DNA of 64,000 nt. Origin: Phoronis australis (taxonomy: Eukaryota > Phoronida > Phoronidae). Positions 11,901-23,900 of the stretch are shown piece after piece; position 1 is the stretch's first letter; each line of letters opens with the position of its first letter. Made by a program: the position numbers and the translations under genes. The DNA is taken from positions 1,354,390 to 1,418,389 of the forward strand of contig NMRA01000025.1 of NCBI GenBank assembly GCA_002633005.1, read 5' to 3'. The notes under the pieces were generated by a model, which ran no database searches, was not told the DNA's origin, and worked only from the letters and a program-made list of their open reading frames with translations.

Positions 11901-14900
11901 TCTCCACTGAATAATGAACATTAAACTGGTTCTGCCTGTGTGACCTATAGATAGGGGTGCTTATGCGATAAAGCTGACATTTTTAGTGGATAAAAATTTG
12001 AATTTTCTTTCCATTTCAATACACAGTAAGTACGCATGACGTCACACAGTAATTTAGAAATTCACATTGCCTTGTTGGAGTCATTGTACGTTAAACGAAT
12101 ACTGGCCTGTTAGAAATTAGGTATACTAAGCCTTGAAACTACGAATAACCGTGTTAGATAACAGAGTGGCTTGAAACAGTCCCAATCAAAACAGGTCTCA
12201 GTCCTCAAGCATGTTCGCGTACATGGGCCTAGCTACTCAGTACACTGCCCGCAGGCCCATGTTTTAGTCTGGTTATCCCGCTGACTACATCAGATCTCGC
12301 GTGATCTTACACGCCACCTGCGGAGAACAATGCAACAGTCTTTACGGCTTCCGACTCCATTCACCATTTTACGGTTTTCGGAGTGTGAATACAATGCATT
12401 TAATTGGGCTGAGCATGATATCTCAGTTAGTCGTGTACTTAGACCATATAACGAGCCAATTTAATTTGCCGAACACTTTAAAAACGATTTTCCAGTAGCC
12501 GCTCGCAATCATTAAAATAGTTGTCTCAGTAGAAGAATTACTGTGTAAAAAAGAACGTGATTTGATTGGCCGCTCAAACATTTCGTGCTGTGCGAGTTGG
12601 TCTCTTGTTGGGTGGATTTTAAGCTGTTTTGCACTACTGTTTTGAATTGGTGTTCTTGAAAACTGAGCGCTACATCTAGTGAAAAAATCTGCGACTTCCG
12701 ACTAGGTTTGAACAAAATTTAGACCGTTCAACAGGATACACATGTCTTCCGGGATTTTCCGTAAATAAGCGTGTATTCGAAAAAGGAAAATTTTCAGGTC
12801 TTTTATTAACACCAAATAGACGCCCGGGCGTTTATTCGGAAAAGAGGAGCGTGTAAACGGAAAGTCATAGATAGTTTTGCTGAGTTTGACATTTTTATTT
12901 AAAACTGTGTTCTTTAAATTTTATGTTAATAAATGCATAGCTCGACAACACCTTGTTCGTTTTTGTAAATGATAAATGCTCACGAAACTTAATTTGTGAC
13001 AAAAAGTTGTAGCTGAGTGGGCTTTCAAGAGGAAATTTTCTGAACAACCCCCCACCCCCCACTATCTGGACACTCGACACCAGAAGTAGTAACACCCATG
13101 GTCGTTTAGTCGGGATAATTTTCCGATTAAAGACCCATGGGCGTTTCATCGGGTAGACTTATCTACGAAAATCCCGGTACGATTTCGAGCTAAGTCAAAG
13201 CAAATTTAAGACCGGTTAACACGGCAAACATATGAAGTACTTCCGAAAAAGTTGGAAAAAATTAAGACCGTTTGACACAGCAAGTATGTCCACGACTTGC
13301 GACTAAGTTTAGTTAGATCAAATCTGAGACCGTTAACACGACAAACATATCTACGACTTCCAACTAAATGAGGACAAGTTTTAGACGGTTTAACATGTCA
13401 AAAATGGTCTATGAGCTTCACCAGTCTTACAACTACGGAAAATTTTATCGATAATTTTTCTTCTGGTATCATTTTTGTAAATATCAGCATTCAGCATATC
13501 ATTTTGGAGGTAGCTATAAGTAATTTATAGACATCAGTATTTAAGTTTTCTTCATTTTTTAACTTTGACGTTTTTGAATTGTTCTATCAACCTCGGGTAT
13601 ATAAGTTAAACAGCTGCTTAACATATTTTCACACAAAAACACTTGAAACTCTGCCCACATTTCCTTTAAGCCTTAGCATAAAAAACAAGCAAGTTAAACG
13701 AGCATGTTGACGTACATTCATATAATGAGCATGTTGCCGTACATTCATATAATGAGCATGTTGACGTACATTCATATAATGAGCATGTTGCCGTACATTC
13801 ATATAATGAGCATGTTGACGTACATTCATATAATGAGCATGTTGACGTACATTCATATAATGAGCATGTTGCCGTACATTCATATAATGAGCATGTTGAC
13901 GTACATTCATATAATGAGCATGTTGCCGTACATTCATATAATGAGCATGTTGACGTACATTCATATAATGAGCATGTTGACGTACATTCATATAATGAGC
14001 ATGTTGCCGTACATTCATATAATGAGCATGTTGACGTACATTCATATAATGAGCATGTTGCCGTACATTCATATAATGAGCATGTTGCCGTACATTCATA
14101 TAATGAGCATGTTGACGTACATTCATATAATGAGCATGTTGCTGTACATTCATATAATGAGCATGTTGCTGTACATTCATATAATGTGCATGTTGCCGTA
14201 TATTCATATAATGAGCATGTTGACGTACATTCATATAATGAGCATGTTGACGTACATTCATATAATGAGCATGTTGCTGTACATTCATATAATGAGCATG
14301 TTGCTGTACATTCATATAATGTGCATGTTGCCGTATATTCATATAATGAGCATGTTGACGTACATTCATATAATGAGCATGTTGCCGTATATTCATATAA
14401 TGAGCATGTTGCCGTACATTCATATAATGTGCATATTTCTGTACATTCATATAATGAGCATGTTGCCGTATATTCATATAATGTGCATGTTGCATGAAAA
14501 AAATTGCTCATTAACAACATCATTTGGTAATGTTTGCAATAATTGAAAAATGAGAAAATTGTTCTATGTACAGGACCATTTTAACCACAGAAATTGAGGG
14601 TTGAAGGTAAAATCATCACCGTGTAAACGCGTCTTTCCTAGGTTAAATTGTACTTCATAAGAAGTTATCATCTCGGGGTCTAACGGAGAAAAGGGGCGAC
14701 GTCGTCGAGGTCTTACGAGAACAAATGGGATCTATTTGTGCACTTTCGAACGCTAATAGAGCATGAGTTCTATTTCTAAGTCCACGAAAAGCAGCAAGTA
14801 TCAGTGGCGGATTTTTATTTAAGGGGGCCGTGGCCCCTCTAAAATTGTACGAGATACCGGTTGGCAGTTTGGGTGCGAATTTGCTGACTAGCACATNNNN

Positions 14901-17900
14901 NNNNNNNNNNCGGGGATGAATAAACAATACATAGGCCCTGAACAAACCCCCCCTTTTTTTAGTCAAAAGGTCCGCAAACAAGGAAATTCGAGACCCCTGC
15001 ATCCTTACGTTTTAGGCTCCAACTTGTTAATTACTCAGGATAGAAGTGACTTCTGTGCTTCATATCTAACACTTCGTAATCCCGCTAAGTTGGTCATTTT
15101 ATGCGCCGAGAGAGTCCTCAAATAATATAAGTTCGTTCCAAGCCCATGAAATTCTTCCAATCTCAGTAAGGAGCAAGCTGAGACCGTAGACGTGAAAACA
15201 CAAACCTTTGCGAGAGATCCCTCTCCATTTTAAGCGAAGCACGTCATGACCTTATGACCTTAGATTCTTTCGCGAGATTCTTGCGACTAGCGAATTCACT
15301 GTTTTATAACTGCTAAGGGTCGTCTAAAGCATGAGTTCATTTTGGCAGATGGCGGGTTTAGAACCCCTTTAAAAATCTACGACTGTTTTGCAAAGGACAT
15401 TTTAGTCAGCAACATATAAACGGGAAAGCCTGATGAGGCTCATAATGTCAAAGAAAAAACGAACACTGATTGTATAGGAAACATTTGTCATAGGTCTGCC
15501 AAAATACCAACCAATTATGTTTTGGTCACAAAAGATCCAATTCTTTTGCTTCGATCTTGTTTCATTAATTTCTGCTTGCGGCTGTGCATTCAAAATGTAA
15601 AGTCTGGGTCTTGCGTATAGATTTTTAAGAGAATAAAAAATCAACAATTTGCCGGCGGCAATTCTATCGACATCATTCAGCGGCTGTTTTATATGTTCCA
15701 TCACCGCTACAGGCTGTATACATACAGCCAGCACGACACAGCTAATTTTTTTGGCTTTGTTCAGATCACAATATGCATTGATATCATTTGTCGATAGGGT
15801 TTTCAGTTTACCCAAGACGCTTTCTACTTTGGTTATAAGCACATACCGCAGGCAAATTTCACCATGCATAACATGCCTAATACAGGGTTGAGTTCTGTAG
15901 ACGCAAGAATCTCGCGAAAGAAGAAGCTGGTATGGCCACGTGCTTAATTGCTTAGTAATACACGGCGATATTTCGCGACGTTTTGCGTGAGCTTGCGTTT
16001 TTGCAGATCAGTTTAACGTCACACCATCGAAACGCTGTCTAATACAACACATATGATGAAAATTACGAAGATCTTTTAATAATGAAGACGGTAACGACTA
16101 CGATTACGATCTTGGTGACGATGACGATGTTGATAATGACGGTGGTTGTTTTGAGGATGATATTAGTAATGAAGGTGACGAAAGCGATGATCATGATGAC
16201 GACGACGAAGAAGATGATGGTGTGGTGATGACGATGACGATGATGATGATGATGATAGAACCTGAACGCGAGAATTCGTCTAAAGTGTTTCACCTTTCAC
16301 TTTTCACGAGACCAATATATCAATGAAATAATGAATGACGTATACTTTGAGTCAGTACCACATTACAGTACTGGCGTCTAATACACTTCTATCGAGTTTG
16401 ATATTATTTGATCAGTGGAAGTTATGCAATAATTCTGGCCGTTTTGCTTCGTATTTTTACTAACAACATTTTGTAACAAAATCTAAGCCCGCAAGCCAGA
16501 AGTTATAGAATATAACTCTTTCTTGTCCGGCGTGTTTGCCACTGCCATTGTCTGGCATAGCCGGCAGGGACACGCGAATGTTTCCTGTACACGGCGACTC
16601 GGGCTGAATACATTTCGTATTTGAATTACACCCTCAGGGTGATTTTGATAATTACAACTCTACAGACAAATCCCTGTATTCAACGACTGGAGAATTATAA
16701 ATCGTACTGTTTATGGTTACCCTTGGCATCGAAGGTTTAAATATTTTTGATCGCATGACAATCTAATATTCGATACCCCTCAGGGTAAACACAATTCTGC
16801 GCTAAAAACACGAACGCCCTTGTGTGTCTTAAGTAGAAACAGGCGGGTAATTCGACCACTACTCCAGCTTGCTCGAGTCAATTTGTCCGCCATTCGAATT
16901 TCTTGTTCGTTTAGATGTAACGTTAATCTAATAGAACACGATACTGGAACCAAAGTACGGTGTACGCATGCTCAGTCAGGGTGACACACGATGCACATGG
17001 TTTTAAATAAAAGCGAAAAAAGTTTATTACGCGACCAATAAGCAAGGTCTGTAACGTAACTTTGGTATAGTCAAAGCCGTCAGTTTCGAGTCATATACTG
17101 AGTCGTTCATAGCTTCACAATCTTGAATATGCAGTGCTGTAGTGGGGCGTAGGCGCATGTAGGCGCAGCCAACCACCTTCTGGCATTTCAACGTAGCGCC
17201 TACGCACCATAAGTTACGTTCAGTGCTCAAGTTGATACGGTGGGCTCTGGGCGCCTACTTACCTCGAGTTTTACCACTACAGCACTCCGAGTATGAAGTC
17301 TTCAAGCAAAAATTGGTAACTCCACTGAGGAATTCTAGACGTCGTATTGGGTTCTCAATTCTTGAAACCAGCGACCTCTATTGACGAATTTAGCACTTCT
17401 GTTGCGAAATTTAGTACGAGAAACATTTTTAGAAAACACAAATGAATCATCAATACAAATTACCTAATTTACTTGGAGTCATTAAATATATATATACTGG
17501 CGTAATTTTCATTTTGTTATTTTCGACAACCTGACATTAGTGAACTTTTCGTGATAAGCGATTAAATTAGGGCCTAAATGTCTTCTTCTGTTCATCTCGA
17601 ATCATTTCGCATTAACTTGAAGTCCACGTGGACTTTTCTGAGATGAATTTCACCAAATTGGTCAGATGTTCTTTTCGTTTGCCAAATAAAGAAATTGAAG
17701 ATCAATTTTATGTGCACGTGTTCAGTTGATTTAGGCTGATATGATTTCGATATTGATATCGTTGCAATGCAGCTTAGGAGACAAACGGAAAAATTAAACA
17801 CCACGAAAACATGAACTCAAGGAAACAAAAACTTGTGAAAAAAAATTTGTTTGTTAAATCTCGTCTCCTTGGTGGAAGTATCTGTCACTAAAAGGTTGGA

Positions 17901-20900
17901 AAGATCAAGGACAGTATTAATCGCTTGAATTCTTTCGCAACTGGTATTCGTTTACTTTATCTAGACAAAGTTTATGTGTTTTCGAAAAAGCCTGCACATA
18001 GGTCACTTCCCAGGGGGTTGTACTCTGTTTTTCATCCCCGCTGTGACATGTGCTTGACCCACTAGTTTAGCCTTGAGGTAAAACTCACGCGGATCACGAA
18101 CAATGTCACGCCAGTACATTTTAACGTCAGCATGGTCACGCCTCATCTGATCTGAAGGATTGCAACTTTCCGACATTTTTTTTAAATTTCTTGTCCTTTT
18201 CAGTTCTTGTTATCTCCCGCTAACAATAAAGTTTTCCTTTTTGTCATTATTTACGATTTGTTCTGATTCTGAGAAAATGGGTAAATTTTTACCGGAGGCG
18301 ACATTTCCTCCACCAGATGACCCGGGTTATAACAACGTGTTTAATGTTCCGTGAAGAGTGTATTCTTCTTTTGGTTCTGCCATGAGGAAAACATAACTTC
18401 GGAATAGTTTTCATTTAGTGGAAAATAGATATAAATTACGATTCAACTGAAATAGTGTTATCGTACGATAAAAATACTATCAAGTCATTACAAAAAGATT
18501 TTGAAATGTCTGGTACCTGTTAGGAAGGTAGTTTGTGGCAAGATTCACGTGCCACGTGTGGTCAACAGTCAACTCAATCATCATTCTTGACGGGTTGGTG
18601 GTTCGGGCCAACAGAGGCGATGGTCATTGCCTATGGTTAGAGAAACACGTAAGACATGGTTGTTACATCAATACAAAAGCGACGTGTTCAATGGTGCTAC
18701 ACTTCTTTTAATTTTATTGGTGAACAAATTTCTCTTCTCTTAAACAGTTTTTTTCTTTTCTCTAGCGCGATTATGCCTTTATCGAGGTCCGATTTCTTTA
18801 CTTGCAAAACACGTCGACTGATTTGAACCGATCTGGTTGGATAACGTTATTAGAAACAAAAGAATGCTGTTGGCGGGATTTCGAATCAAACAAATGAGCT
18901 TGAAAGTCAAGAACAAAACCCTGCGGTTTGTCTTGCGCCAACGCGTTGGGGAATGTAGAACGTATGGTCAGACAAGGGATGATCTGGTTAGATCTCCCTC
19001 AGGAAGTTAGCGCGATCACGTGCTTTGCATGACCCTACTTCGCGAAGTCTTGCGTTTCCGCGAGATTCTCGCCCCTACGGAACGCACGCCTGGTCTCCTT
19101 CAGGCGATCGTGTACCATAAGAAAATTGCTAACCATATGTGCATGCTGCAGTCTTACTTATGTATGAGTTTTCCCAGCTGACCATTTCTATCACATGCCG
19201 AGAGGAGGAAGTGAAGAAAAATGATAACGAGGCCTTCTTGAAAATAGCGCTTAGTCCCCGTTCTGTGAAAAAATGTAATGAGTTTTTCAACAATAGGTTT
19301 TCACGGCAAAGCATTTTCGGTGATCAGCCCCAATTAGGCAGAAAAATTTGTACCTGAACGGCAACTGCTGGTCTGGAAATCCGTATCAGAATACCCATGT
19401 GTTCTAGTGGCATAGAGCAAACGTGTTTTATACATCAAAAGAAAAACTAATACGTCAAATGCACGAGCCCCGGGGCTGCATTACGAGAGAAACTAAAACC
19501 TGGTTTCTATGTCCATGAGCGAAAATCAATTAAAACACACACGACTGCGTTAATTTCTTTTGGCCTGTCAACCTTACTATAATCAAGAAGCATTTTATAT
19601 AAAACTGCCCAGGGCCAGTGCCAAAACCATCCACGGGCTAACACGGCGCCGTATTCTTTCATAAATACTTTTTGTTCGCTCAAGTCCACTCTGCATTTTG
19701 TAAGTCGCGAAAACAAACGGCCTCCAGGCATATAGACAGAGGCTGTCAATTGAATGCGAGTTTGACAATGTCGCCATTATGGCCGAATCCAAATCTCGAT
19801 CGTGCCGCCATCTTTTTCGCAAAAACATGCGAGAAATTTCCACTCATTGTCAACATTCCTCAGGCGATGGCAAGAATCGTTCACTGTGGGCCTCAGCGAA
19901 CTATGCACACGCGTATATTTACCAAAGAAAAATTACATGTGAAATTGCTTCTCTAGGCAGAATAAAACGAATTACGGACAGCCTCGTGTAATAATATTTG
20001 ATTGCCGTCTGCCGGAGACATGATCAGTGTGGGTACCTGTGTCAAATTATTTAATTTGTAATTGTCCACAGGTTAACTCCGCATGACACAATGTCGTTTT
20101 ACATAATTTGGAAATTGCCTTATGGGACAACCAACCTCGCGCGCTCCCCGAGCAACAGTCTGATGTTGATAAAGTATAATGCGAAACGTTTTAGGATATC
20201 CGGTTATAATTATGTTGTCCGCTCAGAATTAAAGCTTTGGCAATGTTGTTTGTGAATGCAATAGCTGTTACGAAGGCGAAACTGACATTTTCTTTATGTC
20301 ATAATGTTTTTGGATGAGTCAGTACGAAACCAAAACTTCATGTATCAAACAACGAAACGTGAACAAGTACGCCACGATTATTATCATTTTCGCTATTACA
20401 ATTGGGTAGAGACCGAATTGCATGGCTGTGGCTGTGTTTCAGTCGCTAAAATGCACTAAAGACCAGTCCAGACGAGTACACCAAACCCGCGATAGAAATC
20501 CTCGACCAGCACCCCCATAACTAAGTCCGAAAATGTTCCGTTTTCGACTACCCTAGTTTCAAGACAAGATGCCTCAGCCGGATTTAAATCCACACCTTGT
20601 ATTTGATCACTATCTTTATCATTTGCATTGTCTTTACTAAGTATCTATTAGTACTGCGTATAAATAACGAGCCTACGCTTGCTCTTCTTCTAGCTAGTAT
20701 TTTCTCTAATGTCATGCCGCTTGACTTTTTATCGCTTCTGTTACGATAATGTTCAGTGCCGATGAAGACTGTGCTTTTGGTAACAATTTGCCCAAATATG
20801 GCACAGAATGCTGACTCACTGTCGCTTATGGCAGACCCTCACGTGATTGGTTTTCATGTCCGTAGTTCCAAAGACCTGATTTTGATCGCAGAGCCGGTGG

Positions 20901-23900
20901 CAACTGGTTGAGTTATTCTCAACATGATGCAACATCTACAAATCTACAACTTTGGGAATGGGACTCGGCGACGCTTGGGTAATTAGCAGACTCGGTGCTA
21001 GAAGACAAACAGGCCTTCGTAAACTGTGCCAGATAACGCTCGCGGACATCACATGTGTTCACCAGCACAGCAGTGAACCACTACTGATCCATAAATGTTT
21101 TAAGAGGCTCATCGTGAGACGGCATGCTCCATGCTGTTTAGACTAGCTTGTTTACAAAAACAACCACCAGTGCTAAGTGCGTGGAGGCAAATCAGATGTT
21201 TCGGTACGCCACCTTGCGACTGTCCCGCAAGTTATGATGTCCACACCGTGGGACGGGCATAAGAATGAATATTCACAATGATGAATGACTGTCGCTTTGT
21301 TGACGTTGTCTCTTGTAGACTGAACGGTTGACATGCATGAGCATAAAAATCTCCGAATGGCATTATGACAAAATTGGAATTTCCAGGGCTACGTCGATAT
21401 TTCGAAACTATAGGCCTACATACGTTTCATGTATTGTCGGACAGAATGTCAGTGACACAGTTGAGTTTCAAAATATCACGCGTCTAAAATTGAGTTGACA
21501 ATCACACCCTACAACTAATCTGAGCTAAGCTCCGTTGACATAAAAATATTTCGCGAGTAATTAGTTTGATGACGTGTCTTGCTACGGTGTAATTACTTGC
21601 GCGCTGTCTCGCGAAGACTTTAGTGATCTTGTGTTTTATGAGGTGGAATCTAGAGTTAAAAATGCGGAACAAAACGCGGATATAGTGGTTGCATTTTAAA
21701 TGGTAGATACACCCATATGTCAGTAAATAGACATGTTTCCTATGAAATATGACTTCTTTCACTAAAAAAACGACAGAAACGTACATATATATAGGCTCTA
21801 AATCAACTTTTCGCCAGAAAAACAGTTTTGAAGAGATCTTGGAACATTTTCTTTGAAATTTACTCCAAGAATGATAACCAGTACGAGATTTTGGTCTTGG
21901 GTTTCGAGATTACAGGCACTGTTTTCGGAGTCAACTGGTCAGTGGGTGACTAGCAAAACAGTCCGCAAGGTTAACAAGTTTGAATGCTAAAATAGTACCA
22001 ATAAGGGATCGGCAAGAATGTCTATGTGTGTGTGTGTGTGTGCGTGAGCGAGTGCGCGTGTTTCGAAAAATAAAGGGCGGGTCACTTGGTGCATACCTCG
22101 TAGGCTCTAAGGCAGATAGAGGGTAACCCGACACTGAACGGGTGTCAAATACCGCCAGTTTTGTAACAAGCAAATTGCTTGTAATCCATTCAGTGTAAAT
22201 ATAAAAAACTCGCCAGAGGCCCGTATCCTTTGTCGAAACAGCTGCGGACGCAATGCGGGCCCCGGGCACCGTGCCCCGCACTAAAATGCATTGTAGTCAG
22301 GAAATAGTGTCACTTTATATTTGAGTACAACTCGATTCTTCATTTGCATCTAATGAATTCCTAAGTGGCTTTGAAAGCATGTAGTCTCACGTCTATGCAA
22401 TTGTTATTTCCCTTTCCGACACTTCAACTTCAATATGCCATCACGACAATACATAGCTGCCGTTAGATTCCTACACTTTATGTGTGGTTGATGCGACCTT
22501 CAATTTGAAAAATGCTGAATTGAATAGGGATTTTTGGAACTTTTATTCTGAAGATGCAGAGCATTCCTACACCACACGTGGTCTAGAACATTCTTGGAGT
22601 CACCTTTAGTCGTCGATACCTGAGTTTACATACACCGAAGCAATGTTTTTCTGTAATCGACTGGTGTTTACCGAAGTCGCTAAAATATCTTAAATATAAC
22701 CCTGCACTGAACACAGATGGGGCACATTGCCTCCGGAACTTCGACTTAGACTTACGAAGCTTGCCTTTGAAGTGATTTTGTGTAGACACCTGCTTCATGG
22801 GCACGTTCTAAGTCACAAGAATGTTTTTTATCAGAGGCGCACATTATTGCCATCTTCATCATGTTATATCTTCTTTTTTGTTGACTGAATTCAATTATCC
22901 CAACTCGTATTTTTATGAAAAAGGGTGACGTAGCAAAAAGACACGGAGTACGCCGGAACATGGAGAACTAATGCAGACGAATAAATTATGTTAAGATTGA
23001 TGTATTTAACCAATTGCGATCCCCGGAAGGTGTCGTTCATGACGGAAATTCTATTGCGGCTACATTGAAATTGTGACAATTTTTTCAGTTCGTTACATGG
23101 TTTAAAAACGCGAGGTGAAATGGAAGCATTCTGTAGTTTTAGATGTCTCTCTGTAGTCCCTAACGTTTTAGCCCCCCCCCCCCTCCTAAAATTCTCCCAG
23201 ATTCCATTTGGCAGTCCGGGGAGCGAATTGCTGAGTAGCATATGCACGCTCCCAGTGGGGGGGGGGGCTCGGGAGGGGAATGCACAATGCATAGGCTTTG
23301 AACAAACCCCGTTTGTTTTTTTTTAGTAATAAGGTCCACAAACCCAAAAATTCGAGACCTCCTACATCCCTACATTTTAGGCTGCGCCCGCGCATGAGGC
23401 GAAATTCTGGTTATTCCTATGCCCTGCCCCTCAACTCAAAATCCTGGATCCGCCCCTGGTTACATACCGAGAATTTCCGCACACGGCGGTTCCCCTAACA
23501 TAGGAACACGGAAACTTTTCTGAATGTAGGCTCAGCTTATGGGGTCGTGATTGAAATTTTTTGGGGGTTTCCTTTAATGAAAAAATGTCAGCGAGTGTCA
23601 AAAACAAGGTTTAATAGATGACTGAAAAAATCAGTTTATTTCAACTCGTTTATTTGCAAACTCAACATAACTAAGGGTTCCATTGTCACCCCTACTTATT
23701 CTATTCCATGGCGAACGTTGACACATTTTCCGTTAAAAGGGTTATGTTTATGTTTGGTGAATTAGAAAGGTGAAAATATCATGCTAGTTAATATTCGGAT
23801 ATGCGCCCTTAGCTCACCATCAGAAATTTACGGAACCAGGGTGTAGTTAAGCAGAAAATGTAACGATCCAACTAAACTGAGAAATCACGAAAGTATTATT

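Noticed and set aside
13629-14546. Frames of 280-288 codons on both strands
   Set aside because: They are produced by the 27-bp minisatellite, whose unit is a multiple of three without stops. Frames are open in several registers and on both strands, with no protein logic.
15402-15869. 155-codon minus-strand frame
   Set aside because: The longest non-repeat frame in the KCTD intron, but I see no family motif. A frame of this length is plausible by chance in 64 kb of AT-rich DNA. Would reconsider if a protein search gave a match.
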